64,000 nucleotides of DNA from Rossellomorea vietnamensis (GCF_008180615.1 NZ_VTEH01000017.1:38919-102918), one strand, 5' to 3'; counted from the first letter of the stretch, positions 8,165 through 17,404 are shown. Made by a program: numbers and translations. Notes: a model not told the origin generated them from the sequence alone.

Positions 8165-9835
8165 ATGGCCATTTATGATACAGGGCCGATACCAAATATT
8201 GACGGAGCAGGTAAAAGGATCGCAAGGGAGCTTGTTGTCCGGGTACAGAATACAGGGACTGGTAATCTTCCTGCCAATGTTTTAATAGAAGTTTACAGAA
8301 TTACTGAGCCAAATGCACAAGGGTATGCTCAGCAGATAATTTATGCGCAGAACCTTGCAGAATTGCAGGAATTCGGAACTCCAGTGATGGGCACGGGTCC
8401 CGTCTTTGTCCTGCCGGTTTCTCTCAACAGTACTTTAATTCCGGCGTTCGGGGTTAGGATAATGACTTCACCAGACCCGGGGGGAGGAAGCCAAGTAACG
8501 GCTACCATTTTTACAGAAAATGATTTAGGAGAATTAGTGCTGCTTCAGCGCGTTCTCCCTGGAGACTTCGGCACTCCTGTCAATCCTGCTTTAGAGGCGG
8601 TGAACGCTGCGCAGACGCCTGCAGGAATACGTGCAGCAATCGAAGACCCTCTTCTTGGACTGGATCTTTCAGAGTACGCCCCCTTAACGGAAGATCAAAA
8701 AAACCAGATAGCCGATATCTTGCTGGAAAACCGGCCGGTATTTGGTTATGAAAGTGTAGAGGATGTTCAGGCAGCATTGGATACTGCCATCGAACAGGTA
8801 GTTGTGGATCCAGACAATATTTACGTGGAAGCCGGGGCTTCAGGCGGGGATGGAAGCAGGGCCAATCCGTTTGGCACGATTGAGGAAGGGATCACCGCTG
8901 TGAATGCCGGCGGAACCGTTCATATCTTGAGTGGAATGTATGAAATAGCTGCGCAGATTCTTGTGGATAAATCGTTAACCCTTCAAGGAGAAGGGGATAC
9001 ACAACCTCAAGTCATTTTCAATCCAGCAAGTACCGTCGACGGATTGGTGATAGAAGCAGACGATGTGACAGTGGACAATCTATACTTGATTAGTAATAGA
9101 ACGCTGACAGGTTCAAATGCAGTGGTCAGTGTGCCTCTAAGGGCTTTAGATAATTTGTACAGAAATATAACGATATCAAATTCCATTATTGAAGGTACCG
9201 TGAGAAGCGGCTATATTTTTGCAGAGAACATTACTTTTGATAATAATTTGTTCATTCATAATGCTATCAATACTCAGAGCCTGCGCTTTCAAGTGTTACG
9301 GGGAACAACGAACGTAACGAATAATACCTTTCTAGGAAACAGCACCAGTGTCGGGGCAATTATTTTTGAACCAAACCTTGCTTCCTATAATGTATCTGGA
9401 ACCATCAATATCATCGGCAATACTATGACAAGTTTCAATCAGTTTGTCAATTTCTATACTTTCCTTGAAGAGGCGACCAGCCTGATTATCAGGGAGAATG
9501 ACATCGATCACCAGACTAACTCAGGAAGTTCCATCATCTTAACGACAAGGGTGGATTATACACTTCTTGAGGAATTGCTGATAGAAGATAATTTCTTTAC
9601 CAACAATGATCCAGAAAGGCTGGCTGTATATTTTGCAGCAGGTGGAGGAGGAAGTAACCTGCCAGCAGTCGGTCAGATTCAAGTATATGATAATACCTTT
9701 AATTTCCCGAATGGCTATGGCCAGCGTCCGGGTGATGTAGTGGATCCGGTTTTTCCAGTCGGATTCAACCAGGCAGCGGATCTTCTTGGGATGACTTTGG
9801 CGAGGTTCGACTTGCAGGGAAATGTGAATGTTTGA
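8165..9835 (+). CDS. Right-handed beta-helix protein (DUF1565-like)
   Basis: A 556-residue protein in two parts. The N-terminal part (about 1-200) is beta-rich and not a family I can name. From about residue 218 the sequence enters a pectin-lyase-like parallel beta-helix: a DUF1565-type opening (IYVEAGASGGDGS) followed by repeated short N/I/V-rich rungs such as NITFDNNLF, NVTNNTFLG and LIIRENDI. Such proteins often coat surfaces or bind polysaccharide. I see no signal peptide, no sorting motif and no obvious catalytic residues. AAAGGAGC precedes the ATG. It is a single-gene unit between two terminators; a spore or cell-surface role is a guess. Confidence 0.65.
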   Translation: MAIYDTGPIPNIDGAGKRIARELVVRVQNTGTGNLPANVLIEVYRITEPNAQGYAQQIIYAQNLAELQEFGTPVMGTGPVFVLPVSLNSTLIPAFGVRIMTSPDPGGGSQVTATIFTENDLGELVLLQRVLPGDFGTPVNPALEAVNAAQTPAGIRAAIEDPLLGLDLSEYAPLTEDQKNQIADILLENRPVFGYESVEDVQAALDTAIEQVVVDPDNIYVEAGASGGDGSRANPFGTIEEGITAVNAGGTVHILSGMYEIAAQILVDKSLTLQGEGDTQPQVIFNPASTVDGLVIEADDVTVDNLYLISNRTLTGSNAVVSVPLRALDNLYRNITISNSIIEGTVRSGYIFAENITFDNNLFIHNAINTQSLRFQVLRGTTNVTNNTFLGNSTSVGAIIFEPNLASYNVSGTINIIGNTMTSFNQFVNFYTFLEEATSLIIRENDIDHQTNSGSSIILTTRVDYTLLEELLIEDNFFTNNDPERLAVYFAAGGGGSNLPAVGQIQVYDNTFNFPNGYGQRPGDVVDPVFPVGFNQAADLLGMTLARFDLQGNVNV

Positions 9836-9843
9836 TCTATTAC

Positions 9844-9882
9844 AAAGGAGCGGGCCATTATAGTGGCGGCTCCTTTTTTATA
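9844..9882 (+). terminator. Terminator after the beta-helix gene
   Basis: AAAGGAGC (9844-9851) pairs with GCTCCTTT (9869-9876), with an inner GCCA/TGGC stem and a following T-run. Confidence 0.8.
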
Positions 9883-10208
9883 TTGTATTGTAGAGAAGAC
9901 TATTACAGCGTTCTCAATTCACCGAATGAAAGGAGCAAGCCTAAACTTGACTGCTCAACGAAAGATTAAAAGGGAGTGATATATATAGGTTACACTTTAT
10001 CCTGCCTAATGGTTTAAAAAGTAATAAAATTGTATTGACAGGCTCTATATAGATGGCCGTTAGAACCACCGATGGACTATTTTGATGAGCGAGTTAAGGA
10101 AATAGATTAATATAAATCTGTGGAAAATTGTTTCCAGCTATCATCCTGGGTTTCCTCCTAGAGTTTTAATAGCAGACTGGACTAAGAATAATAGCCTTTA
10201 TGTTCCTA
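9883..10208. other. Gene-free stretch before the second repeat array
   Basis: No convincing gene. One short frame (10042-10110) reads like the end of a protein (DYFDERVKEID then stop) but has no start or ribosome site, so it is at most a relic. Confidence 0.5.
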
Positions 10209-10725
10209 ATCACCCTACTATAATCTGAGTCTGACTTTTTAGTAGGGTGTTTATCCTTTAATCACCATACTATAATCTGAATTTGGCATTTTAGTAGGGT
10301 GTTTATCCTCTAATCACCATACTATAATCTGAATTTGGCATTTTAGTAGGGTGTTTATCCTTTAATCACCATCCTATAATCTGAATTTGGCATTTTAGTA
10401 GGGTGTTTATCCTCTAATCACCATACTATAAGTTTAATCTGGCTTTTTAGCAGGGTGTTTATCCTTTAATCACCATACTATAATCTGAATTTGGCTTTTT
10501 AGTAGGGTGTTTATCCTTTAATCACCCTACTATAATCTGAATTTGGCTTTTTAGTAGGGTGTTTATCCACTAATTACCATACTATAATCTGAATTTGGCA
10601 TTTTAGTAGGGTGTTTATGCTCTAATCACCATGCTATAATCTGAGTTTGGCATTTTAGTAGGGTGTTTATCCTCTAATCCCCATGCTATAAGCTGAGTTA
10701 GGCGTTTTAGCATGGTGTTTCTCGC
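10209..10725. repeat. 52-bp tandem repeat array, ten units
   Basis: Units begin at 10209, 10261, 10313, 10365, 10417, 10469, 10521, 10573, 10625 and 10677, an exact 52-bp period. Arms around CCTACTA and TAGTAGG form a hairpin in each unit. In the last unit both arms change together (ATGCTA with TAGCAT), so pairing is kept while sequence is not. Not a CRISPR: no unique spacers. Confidence 0.92.
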
Positions 10726-11091
10726 TTAGAAGAACTCAGTGTTTGTAGTCACTATCCCAAATGATGAACTATTCACGACGTGTGAAGCCGCAGGACTTTT
10801 AACGACATCCCTTTTTTGAACTGACCATAGAAGGAGAAAAACGTAGACTATGGTTGCAGAAATAAAGGAAAAGGAGGCGGGAGGTTCAAAAGAGGACATA
10901 CTTCATACACCTGCATTGTCTCACCCAGCGTTACCTCATGATTAATCAAAAGTCAGTGAGCCCCTTACCAAATACAGACGGGTTATCAATTTACTATCTA
11001 GTTAAATTCCTTGATGGAAGGACAGTAATCTGCATAGACTCGAGCGGGGACACACTCGCTAATTTTTATTTTAAAGAAAGAAGGGGAGAGA
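10726..11091. other. Gene-free stretch before the DUF5694 gene
   Basis: A 31-codon frame (10850-10945) has AAGGAG 15 bases upstream, too far for confidence. Otherwise I see only the ribosome site AAAGGGGAGAG of the next gene. Confidence 0.4.
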
Positions 11092-11793
11092 ATGGTAAAA
11101 AACGAAATCATCCTGCTGGGCACCTTTCATATGGAGCAATATGAGCCCGGCCTGATTATAGGGAAAGAAAAAGAAATCATAGAAATGGTCGGGGAATTAG
11201 TTAGGTTAAAGCCCACAAAGATAGCTTTAGAGTGGGAAAGGACTTTACAGACCAGACTTCAAGAGAGGTACACCCAATGCAAAGTACAATACTCACAGCA
11301 TGAAATGGAGCAGATCGGCTTCAGGGCTGCTAAGGCATTAGGCCTTAAAGAAGTGCATGCGGTGGATTGGGAAAGCACTCTCACTCAAGAAGATGTGACA
11401 GACTTATTTATGAATATTGAAAAAGGATATCCTGTAATAAGGGAAAAGATACAAGTTGTAAAAGAACGTTCACCTTCCATTGATAAGAAAATAAGAATGA
11501 TGGATTCTTATAAAGCACTCAACAACTACAATGCCATTAAAGCAATAGAAAGGCTCTATCTCTCATTTGCACTGGTGGAGGACCCAAAGGGCAAAAAGAT
11601 CGGCATGGAATTTCTTACTAAATGGATGGAAAGGGAATACAAGATTTATAAGAATATTGCCGAGGTGGCAGCAATGGAAGGCGATAATCGAATTCTTCTG
11701 CTGATTGGCAGCGATCATTTATGGATGCTGAAGACATTATTTGAGGGAAGCGGGTGGAAGGTGCTGCTGCCTTTTTCTGAGCAGGAGCAATAA
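11092..11793 (+). CDS. DUF5694 family protein
   Basis: A 233-residue soluble protein that opens with a beta-strand and the motif LLGTFHME (residues 8-15). It has an internal ALEWER, an AVDWE segment and a late LLIGSDHLWML, the spaced acid/histidine pattern of DUF5694, which is distantly related to TraB/GumN-type putative hydrolases. No signal peptide. AAGGGGAG lies just before the ATG. No partner is suggested by the neighbours. Biochemical function unknown. Confidence 0.7.
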   Translation: MVKNEIILLGTFHMEQYEPGLIIGKEKEIIEMVGELVRLKPTKIALEWERTLQTRLQERYTQCKVQYSQHEMEQIGFRAAKALGLKEVHAVDWESTLTQEDVTDLFMNIEKGYPVIREKIQVVKERSPSIDKKIRMMDSYKALNNYNAIKAIERLYLSFALVEDPKGKKIGMEFLTKWMEREYKIYKNIAEVAAMEGDNRILLLIGSDHLWMLKTLFEGSGWKVLLPFSEQEQ

Positions 11794-11897
11794 CTGTATC
11801 TATTATTAGTATACCATTCTCACTTTAAAATTATTAGTCTATTAATTCAGAAATATACTGCTATTCTTAGAAATGGACTAATAAGGAGGTTGAGGAA

Positions 11898-12425
11898 ATG
11901 ATTGACTACAGAATTCAAAACAACGGCGGTTTCACAGAAAAAATGGGCGAGCTTGTCTGTATGCTGGAGTATACCAGAGCAGTCACACTGGAGGAAATAA
12001 AAGAATTAAAACAGGAAGACCTGGATTACAGGGTGGATGGATCATCGAATTCAATAGGTGCGCTGCTGCTTCATATTGCTTCTATAGAATTTGTTCATGG
12101 AATCATTTCATTCCAAGGGCGGGACCTGAATGATGTGGAACTAAGCAAATGGCGGACCGCACTGGAACTTGGGGAGCAAGCCAGACAAACAATTGAAAAG
12201 CAGCCAATAGAATACTACATAAATCAATTATCGGACGTAAGGAAGAGTACACTTTCTCAGCTGGGGAAGCTCAAAGATGATTGGCTGGCAGAAGAAAACG
12301 AATGGGGAAATGGAGTTCCTTATAATAACTACTATCTTTGGTTTCATGTCATGGAAGATGAAATCAATCACCGGGGGCAGATCAGGACTATAAAGAGGCA
12401 GCTGTTAAAACAAGCACGAATGTAA
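11898..12425 (+). CDS. DinB-family protein
   Basis: A 175-residue four-helix-bundle protein of the DinB/YfiT-like superfamily. The metal-site histidines appear as LLLHIASIE (His about 57) and as HVMEDEINHRGQI near 150-162. Members include thiol-S-transferases (bacillithiol, mycothiol) and uncharacterised DNA-damage-inducible proteins. TAAGGAGG sits ahead of the ATG. Single gene; the 104-base gap upstream is A+T rich. The substrate cannot be told from the sequence. Confidence 0.85.
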   Translation: MIDYRIQNNGGFTEKMGELVCMLEYTRAVTLEEIKELKQEDLDYRVDGSSNSIGALLLHIASIEFVHGIISFQGRDLNDVELSKWRTALELGEQARQTIEKQPIEYYINQLSDVRKSTLSQLGKLKDDWLAEENEWGNGVPYNNYYLWFHVMEDEINHRGQIRTIKRQLLKQARM

Positions 12426-12804
12426 AGAGGATCTAAAAGATCGATTCTGAGAGGTATGTGGTTTTAGTTTAAAGCCATGTTAGTGAATTAGGTAGTGACT
12501 AATGTCTATACCTCTTGTTTAACTTTTGATTTATAACATCTGCTTAAAAACTATACTTTTCGTCTTGAATTTGTTTGAAGAGAATATGAAATAATCGGTT
12601 TCAATCGGATTTAACAAGAGAACACCTCGTATTTCTTTTCTTCCTAAAGGTAACGTGTTCTTCTTCGTATAATAGTATAGTTTTCTCCTTCTTGCATCCC
12701 ATAGGTAACTTTTCCTTCTGGTAACTGTTTTATGCCTGCTAATACTCGTTTCAAGTCCGGCCGAAGGGGTAAGAGATAAGGAAACATATATAGGGGGAAG
12801 TTGG
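12426..12804. other. Gene-free stretch upstream of the DUF1538 pair
   Basis: Nothing firm. The position, ahead of an ion-transporter pair, would suit a regulatory leader, but I recognise no known riboswitch. Confidence 0.4.
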
Positions 12805-13494
12805 TTGAAAGATATAAAGAAATCCATAAGTGACGTTTTGCTTTCCATTCTTCCAGTAGGGGTGGTTGTCACCTTACTGCAGATTTTTGTAATAAAACTC
12901 GAGGCTGAGATGTTTGTTCAATTTCTTATTGGCTTGGTCATGGTGATTCTCGGTTTTATCTTTTTTCTGGTCGGAGTCAATAAGGGGCTTCTGTCGATCG
13001 GTGAAAAAATTGGTGAAATTCTTCCTAAATCTAAAAATACTTGGATTATTATAGGGGTCGCCTTCCTATTAGGATTTTCAGTCACTGTTGCTGAACCCGA
13101 TGTGAGAGTGCTGTCATCACAGGTAGAACAGGTATCTGGCGGTGCGGTCACCTCCAGTATGCTTATATTGACAGTTGCCATTGGGGTGGGGGTATTCATT
13201 GCCATTGCCATGTTTCAGACCTTATATAAACTGCCTATACATTACTTCCTTATTGGAGGTTATTCTATCGTTTTCCTATTGGCAGCCTTCAGTGGGTCCG
13301 GTTTCAGGTCAGTTTCCTTTGATGCCGGCGGAGTCACAACAGGCCCGATTACGGTTCCATTTATACTGGCCCTGGGAATCGGCGTCGCTTCGGCTGTAAA
13401 CAAAGAAAAAAATTCTACTGAAGGGTTTGGGCTGGTTGCATTAGCCTCTATCGGCCCGATTATCGCAGTTCTCTTACTGGGGGTGTTCATATAA
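12805..13494 (+). CDS. DUF1538 membrane protein, UmpA/UmpB-like subunit
   Basis: A 229-residue protein with about six to seven hydrophobic helices and the DUF1538 landmarks: GVNKGLLSIGEKIGE, VTVAEPDVRVL and FDAGGVTTGPITVPF. Two-gene DUF1538 systems (UmpAB) have been described as heteromeric Na+(K+)/H+ antiporters in halophiles. The TTG start lies seven bases after AGGGGG. The last codon overlaps the start of the paralogous next gene (ATAATG), so the two are translated together. Confidence 0.8.
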   Translation: MKDIKKSISDVLLSILPVGVVVTLLQIFVIKLEAEMFVQFLIGLVMVILGFIFFLVGVNKGLLSIGEKIGEILPKSKNTWIIIGVAFLLGFSVTVAEPDVRVLSSQVEQVSGGAVTSSMLILTVAIGVGVFIAIAMFQTLYKLPIHYFLIGGYSIVFLLAAFSGSGFRSVSFDAGGVTTGPITVPFILALGIGVASAVNKEKNSTEGFGLVALASIGPIIAVLLLGVFI

Positions 13495-14231
13495 TGAACA
13501 TCAAGATTATTGAAGGCTTGCCAGGAGTATTATTCGATGTGGCTCTTGCGGTACTTCCCTTGTTACTCTTTTTTCTGATCTTTCAAATCTTTTTCTTGAA
13601 GCTGCCTAAAGAGAAGGTGAAAACAGTCATTTATGGGTTCATTGCTACCTTTATTGGATTATCACTTTTCCTACATGGTGTTCACATCGGTTTCATGCCT
13701 ATAGGGCGCGAGATGGGAAAAGTCCTTGGTGAACTTTCTTATTCCTGGATCATCGTCCCAATTGGCTTTGTACTTGGATTTGTTGCTACTATTGCGGAGC
13801 CGGCAATCAAGGTGTTGAATAAAAAGATAGAAACAGTTACTTCCGGAGACATATCTCAGAGAGCCATGCTCCTGACTCTATCAACCGGAGTAGGAATTTC
13901 AATTGCATTATCAATGCTTCGGATTTTGCTGGACATTCCGCTGCTGTATTTTTTGATACCAGGGTACACTGTTGTTTTAATATTGATTTTCATGAGCAAA
14001 AAGGGGTTTATCGAAATTGCATTTGATACGGGTGGTGTAGCCACGGGACCGATGACCGTAACCTTCATTCTTTCAATAGCTGTAGGAGCGGCATCTGTTA
14101 TTGAAGGAAGAGATCCATTACTGGATGGTTTCGGTATGATAGCCTTGGTGGCTTTGGCGCCAATTATTTCTGTCCTGCTATTCGGCCTTGTCTTTCATAG
14201 GAGGAAGGGCAGTGAACAAACAGCTGAATGA
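13494..14231 (+). CDS. DUF1538 membrane protein, second subunit
   Basis: A 245-residue paralogue of the preceding protein, sharing GVHIGFMPIGREMGK, TIAEPAIKVL and FDTGGVATGPMTVTF in the same order. The paired arrangement with single-base overlap matches the UmpAB heteromer. Expected to sit in the cytoplasmic membrane and exchange monovalent cations for protons. It lacks a recognisable ribosome site of its own beyond the coupling. A weak terminator hairpin follows. The K+/H+ antiporter gene nearby supports a role in pH or osmotic balance (inference). Confidence 0.8.
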   Translation: MNIKIIEGLPGVLFDVALAVLPLLLFFLIFQIFFLKLPKEKVKTVIYGFIATFIGLSLFLHGVHIGFMPIGREMGKVLGELSYSWIIVPIGFVLGFVATIAEPAIKVLNKKIETVTSGDISQRAMLLTLSTGVGISIALSMLRILLDIPLLYFLIPGYTVVLILIFMSKKGFIEIAFDTGGVATGPMTVTFILSIAVGAASVIEGRDPLLDGFGMIALVALAPIISVLLFGLVFHRRKGSEQTAE

Positions 14232-14241
14232 AGATTACGTC

Positions 14242-14270
14242 AGCCAGATTCCATAATGAATCTGGCTTTA
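14242..14270 (+). terminator. Hairpin after the DUF1538 pair
   Basis: Perfect ten-base arms (14242-14251 AGCCAGATTC, 14258-14267 GAATCTGGCT) but only a short T-run. Confidence 0.6.
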
Positions 14271-14343
14271 AATATGGTGAATTTTATTCAAAACAAGAAC
14301 AGAATTAGTTCTATTCTGAATTCTTAAGCATATTTGTTTAATG

Positions 14344-14382
14344 ATGTTACATAAATCCCGTATAATCTATATTAAGTAACAT
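14344..14382 (+). promoter_or_regulatory. Promoter -10 inside an inverted repeat (possible operator)
   Basis: ATGTTAC (14344-14350) and GTAACAT (14376-14382) form a seven-base inverted repeat centred on a consensus TATAAT (14361-14366), upstream of the recombinase gene. A protein bound here would cover the -10 element, suggesting autoregulation. Confidence 0.5.
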
Positions 14383-14396
14383 TACGGAGGTCTTCA

Positions 14397-14948
14397 ATGG
14401 AATTTGTAGAGCCGATCAGAAGGATTGACGATATATATAAGATGAAAAATATTCTGTACGAGCAATCTAAAAGGGACTATCTATTTTTCGTTTTGGGTGT
14501 GAATACTGGCATGAGAATCAGCGATCTTCTTCAGCTGAGGGTAAAGGAGGTCTGGGATCGAGAAAATGCGAGGGAGTTTTTCACGCCTTGTGAGAATGGG
14601 AATTCATATTATTTAAACCATGTCGTTAGATCGGCCTTATTTGATTACCTGGCCCAAACCTCATTGACCAGGGAAGATTTTTTGTTTAAATCTAAAAAAA
14701 ATGAATTCCCGATTACCCGCCAGCAGGCTTACCGGATCATTAACAAGGCTGCCCAGGAGGCAGGGGTGGAGGGAAAAATCGGCACCCACACCCTTAGAAA
14801 AACATTCGGGTATCACGCATATAAAAAAGGCATAGCTCTATCCATCCTCCAAAAGATCTTCAATCACTCTACTCCTTCAGAAACCTTGAAATATATCGGA
14901 ATTGACATTCATACTGAAGAACCAATCAAGGTCGACGTTAATCTTTAA
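14397..14948 (+). CDS. Stand-alone tyrosine recombinase catalytic domain
   Basis: A 183-residue phage-integrase-fold protein containing only the catalytic half. The active-site set is Arg40 (NTGMRISDLL), His131 and Arg134 (HTLRK), His157 and nucleophile Tyr166 (LKYIGI). The N-terminal core-binding (SAM-like) domain is absent, and I cannot see the beta-hairpin lysine: the stretch around 61-70 reads FFTPCENGNS. ACGGAGG precedes the ATG. There is no element, att repeat or excisionase nearby, so it looks like a domesticated short recombinase rather than a live prophage integrase. Confidence 0.85.
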   Translation: MEFVEPIRRIDDIYKMKNILYEQSKRDYLFFVLGVNTGMRISDLLQLRVKEVWDRENAREFFTPCENGNSYYLNHVVRSALFDYLAQTSLTREDFLFKSKKNEFPITRQQAYRIINKAAQEAGVEGKIGTHTLRKTFGYHAYKKGIALSILQKIFNHSTPSETLKYIGIDIHTEEPIKVDVNL

Positions 14949-14972
14949 GGCAGCGAGGTGCAGTAAGTATTC

Positions 14973-16445
14973 ATGGAAAATTCTTTAATTAGTTCTGACT
15001 ACTTTATTTTGATGACAGCTCTGTTATTGGTAACAGGTGTCATCACAACAAAATTTTCTACAAGGCTCGGTGTTCCGGCACTTGTCCTATTTATCCTGGT
15101 AGGCATGCTGGCAGGAAGTGATGGGTTGGGCCTCATTTACTTTGATAATGCTAAATTGACACAGCTCATTGGAATTCTTGCTTTGGTAATGATTTTGTTT
15201 GAAGGAGGCCTGCAGACAAAGATATCCACTGTTAAATCGGTCGTCAAGCCGGCCTTATCCCTTGCTACACTTGGTGTTCTCGTCACAACTTCAGTCGTCG
15301 CAGTGGCAGCGAAGCTTATATTAGGAGTTTCCTGGCTTGAGGGATTCCTCTTTGGTGCCATTGTTGGTTCGACGGATGCGGCTGCCGTCTTTGCCGTACT
15401 CAAAGGGCAGAATGTTAAAGGGGAGCTGGGTTCCACACTGGAGGTTGAATCCGGAACCAATGACCCGATGGCCGTGTTTTTAACAATATCATTCATTGAA
15501 TTATTAACGGTGGAAAACCCATCCTATCCCTTAATTATCGGTTCGTTTTTCTGGCAAATGGGGCTGGGTTTGGTATTAGGGATCCTCTTTGGAAAATTGG
15601 CGACCCGTTCGATTAATAGAATCAATCTTGATTCGAGCGGACTGTATCCCGTATTTGCAATGGCCTTTGCACTGCTGGCTTACAGTATTACCGATCTGTT
15701 CAATGCCAGCGGCCTTTTAGCGGTATATGTAGCAGCCATGCTGATTGGCAACTCGGAACTGACCTATAAGCACTCAATATTCAAGTTCAACGAGGGCTTT
15801 GCCTGGATGATGCAAATACTCATGTTCGTCATCCTTGGTTTATTGGTGTTTCCATCTCAGCTCTTTACGTGGGATGTTGCCTTGAAAGGAGTGCTGCTGT
15901 CTGCAATCTTAATCTTGTTAGCCAGGCCGGCAGCCGTATTTCTGTCTTTAGTCAAATCGGATTTCGATGTAAAAGATAAGGTTTTCCTGTCCTGGGCAGG
16001 GTTAAGGGGAGCTGTCCCGATTGTACTGGCAACTTTTCCACTGATTGCCGGAATTGACAACTCTCCAATGATTTTCAATGTCGTATTCTTCGTTGTTCTA
16101 ACCTCGGCGTTGATTCAAGGCTCGACCATATCCATTTTTGCTGAAAAACTTGGCTTGACCGGTCCGAAAAAAGTAGACCCAGTCCATTCTCTTGAATTGG
16201 TTTCGATCGGCAGGGCCAATGCTGAAATCATGGAAGTCGAAGTCAACGAAGAAACCCCTATTCTTGGTAAAAGTCTAATTGAGATTGTTTTTCCAAAGGA
16301 CGTCCTGATCAACGCCATCATACGGGGAAGTCAATTAGTGACACCTTATGGGGAAACGGTCATTGAAAAGGGAGATATCCTATATATTCTTGTATCCAGA
16401 AGCAGCAAAAGGGATTTAAAGAAAATGCTGAATGTAGAAGATTAA
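14973..16445 (+). CDS. K+/H+ antiporter, NhaP2/CvrA type with RCK_C domain
   Basis: A 490-residue CPA1 antiporter: about twelve helices through residue 395, with the ion-site region SGTNDPMAVF and an earlier GSTDAAAVFAV. A C-terminal TrkA-C/RCK_C domain (about 405-485, from VNEETPILGKSLIEI to GDILYILV) follows; in Firmicute relatives such as CpaA this domain binds cyclic di-AMP. It exports K+ (or Na+) against protons across the cytoplasmic membrane. GAGGTG sits upstream. It lies 24 bases after the recombinase gene and 19 bases before the YitT gene. Confidence 0.88.
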   Translation: MENSLISSDYFILMTALLLVTGVITTKFSTRLGVPALVLFILVGMLAGSDGLGLIYFDNAKLTQLIGILALVMILFEGGLQTKISTVKSVVKPALSLATLGVLVTTSVVAVAAKLILGVSWLEGFLFGAIVGSTDAAAVFAVLKGQNVKGELGSTLEVESGTNDPMAVFLTISFIELLTVENPSYPLIIGSFFWQMGLGLVLGILFGKLATRSINRINLDSSGLYPVFAMAFALLAYSITDLFNASGLLAVYVAAMLIGNSELTYKHSIFKFNEGFAWMMQILMFVILGLLVFPSQLFTWDVALKGVLLSAILILLARPAAVFLSLVKSDFDVKDKVFLSWAGLRGAVPIVLATFPLIAGIDNSPMIFNVVFFVVLTSALIQGSTISIFAEKLGLTGPKKVDPVHSLELVSIGRANAEIMEVEVNEETPILGKSLIEIVFPKDVLINAIIRGSQLVTPYGETVIEKGDILYILVSRSSKRDLKKMLNVED

Positions 16446-16464
16446 AAGACGGGGGGAGAACGGA

Positions 16465-17367
16465 TTGAATGATGAGGCGATAAAGGAGCAGATAAAATCC
16501 GAACTGCAGCAACATCAAAAAATGAGTACAAAGAAGATTATTAAGCGGGCTTTTTTCGTCTTGCTGGGTGCCATTATGATGGCCCTGGGAATCGAGGTAT
16601 TCCTCGTGCCCAATATGATCATGGATGGAGGAATTGTCGGTATTTCCATTATTTTATACAACCTGACAGGCATAAGGCTGGGTGTATTCATTTTCCTGTT
16701 GAATATCCCATTTTTCTTTTTAGGTTATAAACAAATTGGAAAGACATTCGCGGTTTCCACGGTGTTTGGGATTTCGATTTTATCTCTGGCAACGAATTAC
16801 CTGCATACTGTCGCTGCATTTACTTCGGATATGCTGCTTGCCACTGTGTTCGGAGGAATTGTTCTTGGAGCGGGAGTAGGGCTTGTCATCCGCTATGGAG
16901 GAGCCCTGGATGGCAGCGAAATCCTGGCGATCCTTTTGAATAAAAGGTTTCCCTTTTCCGTCGGAGAATTCATCATGCTGTTCAACGTATTCATCTTTAC
17001 CTGGGGAGGATTCGTCCTCGGCTGGGACCGAGCCATGTATTCTGTACTTGCTTATGTGATTGCCTTCAAGACCATTGACATTGTCATTGATGGATTTGAT
17101 GAGTCAAAATCAGCCTGGATCATCAGTGACAAGGACAGAGAAATAGGAGATGCCATACTGGCAAGGCTGGGCCGCGGAGTTACCTATCTGAAAGGTGAAG
17201 GCGGGTATTCGGGAGAAGATAAAAAAGTGATTTTCTGTATCGTGACTCGTCTGGAAGAAGCCAAACTGAAATCGATTGTAGAAGAGATGGATCCGACCGC
17301 GTTCCTGGCGGTTGCTGATATCAATGAAGTACGGGGCGGCAGATTTAAGAAAAGAGATATTCATTAA
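16465..17367 (+). CDS. YitT-family membrane protein (DUF161-DUF2179)
   Basis: A 300-residue protein with five to six helices (about 30-200, the YitT/DUF161 region: ALGIEVFLVPNMIMDGGIVG) and a soluble C-terminal DUF2179 domain (about 225-290: GRGVTYLKGEGGYSG, VADINEVRGG). YitT-like proteins are common in Bacilli with uncertain function, possibly transport. The TTG start follows GGGGGGAG by six bases; it may share a transcript with the antiporter gene. The product is complete and ends at a strong terminator. Confidence 0.88.
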   Translation: MNDEAIKEQIKSELQQHQKMSTKKIIKRAFFVLLGAIMMALGIEVFLVPNMIMDGGIVGISIILYNLTGIRLGVFIFLLNIPFFFLGYKQIGKTFAVSTVFGISILSLATNYLHTVAAFTSDMLLATVFGGIVLGAGVGLVIRYGGALDGSEILAILLNKRFPFSVGEFIMLFNVFIFTWGGFVLGWDRAMYSVLAYVIAFKTIDIVIDGFDESKSAWIISDKDREIGDAILARLGRGVTYLKGEGGYSGEDKKVIFCIVTRLEEAKLKSIVEEMDPTAFLAVADINEVRGGRFKKRDIH

Positions 17368-17379
17368 ATGTATCGAAAA

Positions 17380-17404
17380 AACCCGTCAGAGTGACGGGTT
17401 TTTA
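17380..17404. terminator. Terminator between convergent YitT and VanZ genes
   Basis: Arms AACCCGTCA (17380-17388) and TGACGGGTT (17392-17400), a three-base loop and T-rich tails both ways. Confidence 0.85.

Noticed and set aside
10042..10110. Protein-like end DYFDERVKEID
   Set aside because: Only about 22 codons with no start; possibly a relic but not supportable as a gene.
10850..10945. 31-codon frame starting MVAEIKEKE
   Set aside because: The ribosome site is too far from the ATG and there is no recognisable feature.
10938..11144. 68-codon frame overlapping the DUF5694 start
   Set aside because: No ribosome site, overlaps a well-supported gene, and its end is the shifted frame of that gene.
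12426..12804. Cyclic di-AMP (ydaO-type) riboswitch before the DUF1538 pair
   Set aside because: The context is tempting but I could not match the conserved motif.
12531..12872. 113-codon minus-strand frame
   Set aside because: Overlaps the start of the DUF1538 gene, unlikely composition, no ribosome site.
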